Source: Gemmatimonadota bacterium
GTDB lineage: Bacteria; Gemmatimonadota; Gemmatimonadetes; Gemmatimonadales; Gemmatimonadaceae
DNA: 53,413 nucleotides
Assembly (NCBI GenBank): GCA_025358315.1
Contig: JANYKA010000084.1
Location: 1-53,413, forward strand
Reading direction: 5' to 3'
The translations under genes were made by a program, and so were the position numbers. Below are positions 35,282-42,568 of the stretch, one piece after another (within the stretch, counting starts at the first letter, position 1; each line of letters starts with the position of its first letter). The notes under the pieces are model-generated. The model was not told the origin of the DNA. It did no database searches and saw nothing but the letters and a program-made list of their open reading frames with translations.

Positions 35282-36040
35282 ATGTTCACCATCGGACTCG
35301 CCTGCGCACTACTGATCGGCCTCACCCTCGGCATGCTCGGCGGCGGCGGGTCCATTCTCACGGTGCCGGTGTTTGTCTACGTGCTCGGCTACGACCCAAA
35401 ACTGGCGATTGCCATGAGCCTGCCGGTCGTCGGTGCCACGAGTTTCATCGGTGCGCTCCGACATTGGCGCGCCGGCAATCTGCACTTCCAGAGCGCATTG
35501 TTGCTCGGCATCGCGGCCATGGTTGGTGCATTTGCCGGCGCGCGCGCCTCCGTTTGGCTCAGTGGTCGTTCGCAACTGCTCTTACTCGGCGTACTTATGC
35601 TCGCATCATCAGTGATGATGCTGAGAGATTCATTTCGTGCGGCTGCCGTCACTGATATCCAGGCGGGTGCCGCGCCCCTGCCGCTCTTGCTTGGTGTCGG
35701 TTTCGCTGTTGGCACACTCACCGGCATTGTGGGAATTGGCGGGGGCTTCCTTATTGTGCCGGCGCTCGTGCTGCTCGCGCGCGTTCCTATGCAGCAAGCT
35801 GTTGGTACCTCACTGGCCGTCATCACGCTGAACTCAATCGCCGGCTTTGCCGGACAGCAGATGATTGCCGAGATTCCGTTTGGCGTGGTGTTAAGTTTCA
35901 CTGCCGTAGCTATCGTCGGAATTCTCGCCGGCACCGCGCTTATCCACCACGTGCCTGCACGGGCGCTCAAGCGGGCTTTCTCCGTGTTGCTCATGGTCAT
36001 CGCGGCGTTGGTACTTTGGCAAAATCACGCGCGACTCTAG
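35282..36040 (+). CDS. TauE/SafE family anion exporter (second copy)
   Basis: A 252-aa inner-membrane protein starting MFTIGLACALLIGLTLGMLGG; the frame is open far upstream, but that part overlaps the amidase. It has the two TauE half-repeats LGMLGGGGSILTVPVFVYVLGYDPKLAIAMSL and LTGIVGIGGGFLIVPALVLLARVPMQQAVGTSL. In sulfide-oxidising gene sets this exporter removes the sulfite made by persulfide dioxygenase, and here that enzyme is the next gene, 18 bp downstream. AAGG lies about five bases before the ATG within the end of the amidase gene. Confidence 0.92.
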   Translation: MFTIGLACALLIGLTLGMLGGGGSILTVPVFVYVLGYDPKLAIAMSLPVVGATSFIGALRHWRAGNLHFQSALLLGIAAMVGAFAGARASVWLSGRSQLLLLGVLMLASSVMMLRDSFRAAAVTDIQAGAAPLPLLLGVGFAVGTLTGIVGIGGGFLIVPALVLLARVPMQQAVGTSLAVITLNSIAGFAGQQMIAEIPFGVVLSFTAVAIVGILAGTALIHHVPARALKRAFSVLLMVIAALVLWQNHARL

Positions 36041-36058
36041 CGCTTAATGGCCTCCTGA

Positions 36059-37489
36059 ATGTTTTTCAAACGATTCTACGACGACGGTCTCGCGCAGGCG
36101 AGTTATCTCATCGGCTGCGAGAGCAGCGGCGAGGCGGTGGTCGTCGACCCCAACCGTGACGTAGACCAATACCTCGCAGCGGCGACGACAGAAAAACTGC
36201 GAATCACGCACGTGACCGAAACACACATACACGCCGACTTCGTCTCGGGGAGTTGCGAACTTGCGAACCGCTCGGGCGCCAAATTGCTGCTCTCCGGTGA
36301 AGGGGGTCGCGATTGGCAGTATGCCTTTGCCGCCCGAAGCCACGCGGTGCTGTTACGCGACGGAGATTCATTTGCCGTGGGCCGGGTTCGACTGGACGTC
36401 ATCCACACCCCTGGGCATACGCCGGAACATCTGGCGTTCCTCGTGACCGACTTGGCCTCGTCGGACAAACCAATTGGACTGCTCTCCGGCGATTTCGTTT
36501 TTGTCGGTGATGTGGGGCGCCCCGACTTGCTCGAGCGGGCCGCGAAAGTGGTCGGCACTATGGAAGCGGCTGCCCACGAGCTCTTTCACTCCATCCAGCG
36601 GTTTCGCGACCTTCCCGATTACTTACAGCTGTGGCCCGGCCATGGCGCCGGCTCGGCGTGTGGTAAAGCGCTTGGGGCTATGCCACAGTCAACGGTCGGC
36701 TATGAAAAGTTCGCTAACTGGGCGCTCGTTTCACACGATGAGGCCGCGTTTGTTAACGAAGTACTGGCTGGCCAGCCAGAACCTCCGGCGTACTTCGCCG
36801 AAATGAAGCGCATTAACCGTGACGGCCCCGCGCTCCTTGGCAGAATGCCGACACCGCCGCAGGTCAATGCGATGTCACTGCAGAAGATTCTCGGCGATCG
36901 CAACAATGGAATGGTCATCGACGCGCGAAGCGCCGAGGCCTTCGCGGGCGGACACGTGCCAGGGACGATCAATATTCCATTTGGAAAATCATTCTCAACG
37001 TGGGCCGGATCGCTGTTACCGTATGATCGCGATCTCTTTGTCATCGTTGCGTCGCTGGAAGGAGCCGTAGCCGTTGCTCGGGAACTGACTCTGATCGGAC
37101 TTGATCGCGTTGCCGGTTGGTTTTCGGCCGAATCTGTTGCCCCCATCGCAGGTGAACAGGTTCGACAAATCGACACCACCAAACTCGCCGCACACGTGGC
37201 GCTTGGCGATGTCGTTGTCGTTGATGTCCGGAGCCGCGCCGAATGGGATCACGGACATTTGCCGGGCGCTCTTCACATTCCGCTCGGCCAGTTACTCGAG
37301 CGCATCGCTGAAATTCCGACTGGACATCCAGTTGTTGTCCAATGCCAGGGCGGAAACCGTTCAGCCATCGGCTCAAGCATCCTCTTATCGCAAGGCCGGT
37401 CAGAGGTGATCAACCTGGGCGGCGGCTATTCCGAGTGGGTGCGCAGTGGGCAAGCGGTGACTAGCGGGACGGCCCACCATCCTGCATGA
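36059..37489 (+). CDS. Persulfide dioxygenase-rhodanese fusion (MBL fold plus two rhodanese domains)
   Basis: A 476-aa fusion. The N-terminal metallo-beta-lactamase fold (residues 1-250) has the iron site of ETHE1-like persulfide dioxygenases: HIHADF (His56, His58, Asp60), HTPGHTPEH (His120 region), SGDFVFVGDVGRPD and WPGHGAGSACGK. The first rhodanese domain (about 270-355) lacks the active Cys (FVIVASLEGA). The second (about 370-465) has it, Cys429 in VVQCQGGNRSAIG. Such fusions oxidise glutathione or bacillithiol persulfide to sulfite, with sulfur transfer by the rhodanese. Directly following a TauE/SafE exporter, it makes a compact sulfide-detoxification unit. Confidence 0.93.
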   Translation: MFFKRFYDDGLAQASYLIGCESSGEAVVVDPNRDVDQYLAAATTEKLRITHVTETHIHADFVSGSCELANRSGAKLLLSGEGGRDWQYAFAARSHAVLLRDGDSFAVGRVRLDVIHTPGHTPEHLAFLVTDLASSDKPIGLLSGDFVFVGDVGRPDLLERAAKVVGTMEAAAHELFHSIQRFRDLPDYLQLWPGHGAGSACGKALGAMPQSTVGYEKFANWALVSHDEAAFVNEVLAGQPEPPAYFAEMKRINRDGPALLGRMPTPPQVNAMSLQKILGDRNNGMVIDARSAEAFAGGHVPGTINIPFGKSFSTWAGSLLPYDRDLFVIVASLEGAVAVARELTLIGLDRVAGWFSAESVAPIAGEQVRQIDTTKLAAHVALGDVVVVDVRSRAEWDHGHLPGALHIPLGQLLERIAEIPTGHPVVVQCQGGNRSAIGSSILLSQGRSEVINLGGGYSEWVRSGQAVTSGTAHHPA

Positions 37490-37588
37490 CGAATTAGCGC
37501 CGCGACCCCCTCGCCAGACGGAACTCCAGCGAGTAGTACTCATAATAGTACGGGCACAGTTGGTATCCGAAGCAAACGAGGAAGCGGC

Positions 37589-39505
37589 ATGACGATCGTC
37601 GTCGAGGATACTGGTGGGTCCGGAGGGCATCCGGTGATTCCCGCGGCTCGCCGCTATCGAATCACGGGCTGGGTTGGGTTCGTTGTGGCCGTTGTTGCAA
37701 CGGTGACGCTGTCATTGCTTCACCAAGCATTTCAGCTGTCGATGTTGCTGTTCAGTCTGGCATTGTTGATCACCGTGGTCGGTTTCGTGGCGCTTCTGCG
37801 GCAACTCAAAGCGCAGGCGGCGATGCTCGCCAGCCAAGAGCGACGCCTAGTAGCACAGGCCAGCGAGTTGGAGCGGAAGATCGAAGATCTCGAGCTCAAC
37901 AACAAAGAGCTCGCCGAAGCAATGACCGCCGAGACAGCAGCGCGCATAGAAGTCGTCCGCCACGCCGCCGAACGCGAACGCGCGTTGGCATTGCTCAATT
38001 CTGCCGTCCTTAGTGCGCCGTTTGGTTTTGTCTTTCTTGACCTCACGCTGCACATCGTCTTGGCGAATGCCACATTCGCGCGCATGCGTGGAATTCCGCT
38101 CGAATCGGTCGCGGGACTGTCGCTACGACAAATGGCATCACCGCTCCTGGCTGACGAGGCCGAAGAATTCGCGAAGCGGGTGATCACCACGGGCGAACCG
38201 GTGCTCCAGTTACACGCCAGTGAGTCGTCGAATCAGCCCGAAGGACGCACGCTACAAATGATCTTGAATTTCTATCCCGTGCGTACATCCACTGGTGAAG
38301 TGCTTGGCGTAGCAATTATTGCAATTGACGTCACCGAACGCGAGTTGCTCGAAGAGCAAATGCGTCAGGCTCAGAAACTCGAAGCCGTGGGTCGTATCGC
38401 CAGCGGTGTGGCCCACGATTTCAACAACTTGCTTACGGTTATCCGCAGTTACTGCGATTTGGTTCTGCTCGACATGCCAGGCGAATGGCAGTCAAGAGAG
38501 GAGGTCGAGGAAATCCGCTGCGCTGCCGACCGCGCGGCGGCGCTTGCCCGCCAACTGCTCTCCTTCGGTCGAAAACAGGTGGTGTTGCCGCGCCCGATGA
38601 TTCTGAACGAGATTGTCACGTCGATGGAATCCATGCTGGCCCGGGTCCTTCCGGCTGAAGTGGGGCAAAGCGTGCGGCTCGATCCAAATCTTGGCACCGT
38701 CAAGGTGGACGCCGGCCATGTCGAGCAAGTGATTTTGAATCTTGCGATCAATGCCGCAGATGCCATGCGTACTGGTGGGACACTCAAGATTACCACTGAA
38801 AATTCGACACTCGACTTCAAGCACTCTGGGCAGCACGGCGGCGTAGTACCGGGAGAGTATGTCTTGCTTACGGTCAGTGATACCGGTATCGGAATGGATA
38901 AATCCATCCTGTCACACATTTTTGAGCCATTTTTCACTACCAAGCCTATCGGCGAAGGTACCGGACTGGGATTGTCTTCGGTATACGGAATCGTACAGCA
39001 GTATGGTGGACATGTGGAGGTGGAGAGCGAGCCGGGGGTTGGCACAACCTTCAAGGTGTACTTCCCGCGCGTGCCTGAACCGGTCAGTGCCGTTGTGCAT
39101 GCGGACGCAAAACCCAATGTGACAACGTCGGCCGCCACTGAAACCGTGCTCGTCGTTGAGGACGACCCGGCCGTTCGCTCGACCCTCTCCCGGATTCTCA
39201 CCCGCTTGGGATATGCAGTACTCGAAGCGGGCCACGGCGGCGAAGCCATGCGCATTTCCGCGGAGCACGGCGGCCCTATCGACTTGGTTATTAGCGACGT
39301 TATGATGCCGGAAATGAGCGGAAAGGAGTTTATTGACCGGTTTTCTGTCACCCGCCCGCGATCTCGTGTATTGTTTATGTCCGGCTATGCTGACGACGAG
39401 GTTGCGCGAATGGGACTGATAAGCGGCAAGGAAGCATTCATTGAAAAACCCTTTACGGTGGAGCAGATCACAGCCAAGGTGCGTGATGTGCTGACGAGTC
39501 GATGA
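37589..39505 (+). CDS. Hybrid sensor histidine kinase with PAS and receiver domains
   Basis: A 638-aa membrane kinase. Two transmembrane helices (about 25-45 and 50-70) enclose almost no periplasmic loop, so the signal is probably sensed in the membrane or cytosol. A coiled coil (about 75-135) leads to a PAS domain (about 136-250). The HisKA box has His276 in GVAHDFNNLLTVI. The ATPase domain has the N box NLAINAADAM, DTGIGMD and GTGLGLSSVYGI. A C-terminal receiver has VVEDDPAVR, phospho-acceptor Asp570 in VISDVMMPEMSG and Lys620. A GAGGAAG ribosome site precedes ATG 37589. It overlaps the REC-EAL gene by four bases, so the phosphate may pass to that protein. Confidence 0.93.
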   Translation: MTIVVEDTGGSGGHPVIPAARRYRITGWVGFVVAVVATVTLSLLHQAFQLSMLLFSLALLITVVGFVALLRQLKAQAAMLASQERRLVAQASELERKIEDLELNNKELAEAMTAETAARIEVVRHAAERERALALLNSAVLSAPFGFVFLDLTLHIVLANATFARMRGIPLESVAGLSLRQMASPLLADEAEEFAKRVITTGEPVLQLHASESSNQPEGRTLQMILNFYPVRTSTGEVLGVAIIAIDVTERELLEEQMRQAQKLEAVGRIASGVAHDFNNLLTVIRSYCDLVLLDMPGEWQSREEVEEIRCAADRAAALARQLLSFGRKQVVLPRPMILNEIVTSMESMLARVLPAEVGQSVRLDPNLGTVKVDAGHVEQVILNLAINAADAMRTGGTLKITTENSTLDFKHSGQHGGVVPGEYVLLTVSDTGIGMDKSILSHIFEPFFTTKPIGEGTGLGLSSVYGIVQQYGGHVEVESEPGVGTTFKVYFPRVPEPVSAVVHADAKPNVTTSAATETVLVVEDDPAVRSTLSRILTRLGYAVLEAGHGGEAMRISAEHGGPIDLVISDVMMPEMSGKEFIDRFSVTRPRSRVLFMSGYADDEVARMGLISGKEAFIEKPFTVEQITAKVRDVLTSR

Positions 39506-40713
39506 CCACCCCACAAGTCGACAATTCGCTCCTGCGTGTTTTGGTCATCGACGATCAGGAACATGTCCGCAATTGGGTGCATTCGGTCTTGAAGCGGATC
39601 GGGATCACCAACGTGGTCGACGCCGCCGACGGCCGCGAAGCACTGGCCGCCGTCACTGAGCCGGGTAGCTGGTTTGATTTGATTCTTTGCGACCTCCGGA
39701 TGCCCGGACGCGATGGCATCGAGACCATTCGCGCTTTCTCTGCGCTTGGGCTCGAATCAGCGTTCGTGATCATGAGTGTTGAGGAAGAGCGCATCCTCGA
39801 AACGGCTGGCATGCTGGCCGAAGGTCAGGGATTGCACTTGCTCGGCACGGTGCCGAAGCCACTCACGATTGAGAAACTCGAGCCGTTGCTGGCCAGAATC
39901 CGGAATATTTCCGGTAAGAACGCGCTTGGAGCGCCCCTGGCGCCGGAATCCGATCTTCGTGCGGCGTTCATTGGCAATGAGTTGACGCTGATGTACCAGC
40001 CCAAGGTCAGTCTTCGCAGTGGTGAATTCGCAGGCGCAGAGGCGCTCGTGCGCTGGAAGCACCCGACGCTTGGCCTGTTCCAGCCCGCCGCGTTCATTCC
40101 GATCATTGAAGAGTCGGACGACTACAGTGCAATGCTCACGGAGTTCTGCCTGTGCGAAGCTATCGCGTGTGCCGGCCGCTGGACTGCGGCGGGTCAGCCA
40201 CTCTCCATAGCCATTAACCTTTCCCCGCACGCCTTCGACCGACTCGATCTTCCCGAACGTGTCGAGGCGCTGGCGAAAGATGCGAATGTCAGCCCCGATC
40301 ACATCACACTCGAAGTCACCGAAACGCAGATTGAGCGCGATGCAGTCCGGATGATCGATGTGGCCACCCGTTTGCGCCTCAAAGGGTTCCGTCTGTCCAT
40401 CGACGATTTTGGCACTGGACAATCAGGCCTCGTCAAACTGCAGACACTCCCGTTCAACGAACTGAAAATCGACCGCCGGTTTGTTGATGGATGCGCAAGC
40501 TCCGCAGCCAAACGCGCCGTGGTTCAAGCGAGTCTCGCTCTGTCACAGAGCCTCCGAATGGTGTCTGTCGCCGAGGGAGTACAGCAGCGCCCCGACTGGG
40601 ATTTGCTGACGGAACTTGGTTGCGATGTCATGCAGGGTTTCTTTATCGCTCGTCCGATGACCGAAGACGGACTCGCAGCGTGGGCCACGCAATGGGCGAT
40701 ACGTCAGCGCTGA
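39502..40713 (+). CDS. REC-EAL response regulator, c-di-GMP phosphodiesterase
   Basis: A 403-aa two-domain regulator. The receiver (1-130) has IDDQEHVRNW, Asp64 in ILCDLRMPGRDG and Lys119 in GTVPKPL. The EAL domain (about 150-400) has every residue needed for activity: E180-A-L-V-R-W, Asn in AINLSP, Glu in LEVTET, D301-D302-F-G-T-G, Lys322 in LKIDRRFV and E358 in VAEGVQ. It should linearise c-di-GMP when phosphorylated, lowering the second messenger and so favouring motility over attachment. The ATGA overlap with the hybrid kinase makes it the probable output of that kinase. An intrinsic terminator follows within 30 bases. Confidence 0.94.
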   Translation: MTTPQVDNSLLRVLVIDDQEHVRNWVHSVLKRIGITNVVDAADGREALAAVTEPGSWFDLILCDLRMPGRDGIETIRAFSALGLESAFVIMSVEEERILETAGMLAEGQGLHLLGTVPKPLTIEKLEPLLARIRNISGKNALGAPLAPESDLRAAFIGNELTLMYQPKVSLRSGEFAGAEALVRWKHPTLGLFQPAAFIPIIEESDDYSAMLTEFCLCEAIACAGRWTAAGQPLSIAINLSPHAFDRLDLPERVEALAKDANVSPDHITLEVTETQIERDAVRMIDVATRLRLKGFRLSIDDFGTGQSGLVKLQTLPFNELKIDRRFVDGCASSAAKRAVVQASLALSQSLRMVSVAEGVQQRPDWDLLTELGCDVMQGFFIARPMTEDGLAAWATQWAIRQR

Positions 40714-40740
40714 CCATTCTACGAACTCCAGCAAACAGAA

Positions 40741-40777
40741 GGCCGGGCAGCTCTCGCGAGCTCCCGGCCTTTTGTTT
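40741..40777 (+). terminator. Intrinsic terminator after the kinase-EAL operon
   Basis: GGCCGGGCAGCTC (40741-40753) pairs with GAGCTCCCGGCC (40758-40769), with one bulged C and a TCGC loop. TTTTGTTT follows at 40770-40777, and an A-rich run AAACAGAA precedes the stem, so it could also work for transcripts from the other side. This is the clearest intrinsic terminator in the window. Confidence 0.92.
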
Positions 40778-40956
40778 GCATCATCGCCCCGCTGCGCCCG
40801 GACGACTCACAGGTCGATGCACTCTACAGTACAACTGTTCGCCTGCAAGATGCAATAGTCTGTGGCGATGTTGTGAAAAAAATCTTAGTGCAACTAAATC
40901 GCATCTTGGACGTTCCGCTGCACGCGTCAAATCTGTTTCAACACAAAACTTCGAAG

Positions 40957-41028
40957 AGGCGCCGGTCGGAATCGAACCGACGAATGGGAGATTTGCAGTC
41001 TCCTGCCTTACCACTTGGCCACGGCGCC
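40957..41028 (-). tRNA. tRNA-Cys (GCA)
   Basis: A 72-nt cloverleaf on the minus strand. Acceptor GGCGCCG (41028-41022) pairs with CGGCGCC (40964-40958). The anticodon stem is GGAGA/TCTCC with loop CTGCAAA, and the anticodon GCA is at 40996-40994. The T arm is GTCGG-TTCGATT-CCGAC. The discriminator base is U (40957), as required for cysteinyl-tRNA synthetase. CCA is not encoded. GCA is not a GUN anticodon, so it is not a Tgt target. Confidence 0.95.
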
Positions 41029-41038
41029 GTGTGAGGGG

Positions 41039-41067
41039 AAACTAGCCATCGCCAACCTCTTCCTCAA
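41039..41067 (-). promoter_or_regulatory. Promoter of tRNA-Cys
   Basis: Minus strand TTGAGG (41067-41062) and TAGTTT (41044-41039) are 17 bp apart, ending 10 bases before the mature tRNA 5' end. Position and spacing fit a sigma-70 promoter for the tRNA. Confidence 0.55.
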
Positions 41068-41089
41068 GGCGAATCATGGGGGGATTCCA

Positions 41090-41095
41090 TATATT
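41090..41095 (+). promoter_or_regulatory. -10 element close to the DASS transporter start
   Basis: TATATT at 41090-41095 ends eight bases before the ATG at 41104, so transcription would begin at or one to two bases before the start codon. No Shine-Dalgarno precedes the ATG. A leaderless mRNA is suggested but not shown. Confidence 0.35.
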
Positions 41096-41103
41096 CGCCG
41101 CCA

Positions 41104-42504
41104 ATGACTCTCGTCTTCAGATGGATTGCCGTGCTGGGAACCGCCGTGATCGTCCTGACGATCCCGGTACCGGTTGGCATCACGCCAGCATCGTGGCATC
41201 TCCTCGCGATCTTCGCCGCGACCATTGTTGGATCGATCGTTAGGCCGCTCCCAGCCGGTGCCGTTGTGTTTCTTGGCGTGACGGCGCTTGCCATCACAAA
41301 GACACTTACGCCGGCACAAGCACTCGGTGGGTACGCCGAGCCCCTCGCTTGGCTCGTGCTCTCGGCGTTCTTTATGTCACGCGGCGTCCTCAAGTCCGGA
41401 CTCGGCAGACGAATTGCATTCGTGTTCATTCGCGCCATTGGCCACCATTCGCTTGGCCTCGCCTATGCGTTGGTCTCGAGCGATGTGCTCCTCGCAACCG
41501 TGCTGCCCTCCAACAGCGCCCGTGCTGGCGGCGTGGTGTTTCCCATCACTCGCAGTATCGCCGAAGCATACGACTCCACGCCGGGACCATCGGCGCGCCA
41601 ACTGGGCGCGTATTTACTGTTTACCGTGTACCAGTGCGATGTCATTGCCTGTGCGACCTTCCTGACCGGCCAAGTCTCCAATGTGCTCGCGGTGAAGTTG
41701 GCCAAGGATGCTACCGGAATCGACATCGGCTACGCCAAATGGTTGACCGGAGCCGCAGTGCCAGCGCTGCTCTCGCTGGCGTTCGTGCCGTGGCTATTAC
41801 TGAAGGTTTATCCGCCCGGGGTAAAGCATACGCCGCACGCCGCACGCATGGCCGCCGCCGAACTGCACCGCATGGGTCCAATGCGACGCGAAGAGAAGAC
41901 AATGCTCGCCGTCTTCGTCTTGGTTGGGGCACTCTGGATGACGGCCGCGCTACACCACATTGACTATGCGATAGTGGCAATGCTCGGCGTGGGCACCCTG
42001 GTCGTGACGGGTGTTCTCACCTGGGATGATGTCACTGGAGAGCGGGCCGCATTCGACGTTTTCATTTGGTACGGCGGCCTCGTACGAATGGCCGGAGCCC
42101 TCGGTGAGAGCGGACTTACCGCTCGATTCGCGCAGGCATCCGCCGGAATCACCGCCGGATGGGGATGGGGTGCCGCCCTCGCGGTGCTCCTGCTCGTGTA
42201 TTTCTACGCCCATTATGGGTTCGCTAGCATCACCGCACATATCACGGCGATGTTCACTCCGTTTTTGCTGGTCTTACTGGCCGCCGGCACTCCGCCGCTA
42301 TTGGCCGTGTTGCTCTTGGCCTATTTCTCCAACCTCTCCGCTTCACTCACACACTTTGGAACAACAACCGCCCCAATTTATTTCGGAGCGGGTTATGTCT
42401 CGCAGCGCGACTGGTGGCGACTCGGCCTGCTCATTTCGGCAGTCACAATTACAATTTGGACGGTCTTCGGCCTGCTCTGGTGGCGCGTGCTGGGCTGGTG
42501 GTAA
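41104..42504 (+). CDS. DASS/SLC13 family anion (dicarboxylate) transporter
   Basis: A 466-aa polytopic inner-membrane protein of the divalent anion:sodium symporter or 2-oxoglutarate/malate translocator group (CitT/SODiT1/YbhI-like). The two substrate/sodium-binding hairpin motifs are visible: TVLPSNSARAGGVVFPITRS (SNS instead of SNT) in the first half, and SNLSASLTHFGTTTAPIYFGAGYV in the second. Likely substrates are succinate, 2-oxoglutarate, citrate or tartrate. It is the third dicarboxylate-type carrier in the window after the DAACS protein and dctA, and starts 75 bp from the divergent tRNA-Cys gene. Confidence 0.9.
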   Translation: MTLVFRWIAVLGTAVIVLTIPVPVGITPASWHLLAIFAATIVGSIVRPLPAGAVVFLGVTALAITKTLTPAQALGGYAEPLAWLVLSAFFMSRGVLKSGLGRRIAFVFIRAIGHHSLGLAYALVSSDVLLATVLPSNSARAGGVVFPITRSIAEAYDSTPGPSARQLGAYLLFTVYQCDVIACATFLTGQVSNVLAVKLAKDATGIDIGYAKWLTGAAVPALLSLAFVPWLLLKVYPPGVKHTPHAARMAAAELHRMGPMRREEKTMLAVFVLVGALWMTAALHHIDYAIVAMLGVGTLVVTGVLTWDDVTGERAAFDVFIWYGGLVRMAGALGESGLTARFAQASAGITAGWGWGAALAVLLLVYFYAHYGFASITAHITAMFTPFLLVLLAAGTPPLLAVLLLAYFSNLSASLTHFGTTTAPIYFGAGYVSQRDWWRLGLLISAVTITIWTVFGLLWWRVLGWW

Positions 42505-42568
42505 CGTCCGCCTAGCCATTCTTGCGGGCGCAATGAACGCCGAGCGAGGTCAGCGCGTCATTAGTAGC

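Noticed and set aside
37536-37551. GTACT-CATAAT-AGTAC inverted repeat before the histidine kinase
   Set aside because: Arms are only five bases and no -35 partner is present; it may be a promoter with an operator but chance cannot be excluded.
38449-39351. 300-codon open frame antisense to the histidine kinase
   Set aside because: Kinase and receiver motifs on the plus strand are unambiguous; the antisense product has serine/threonine-rich shadow composition.
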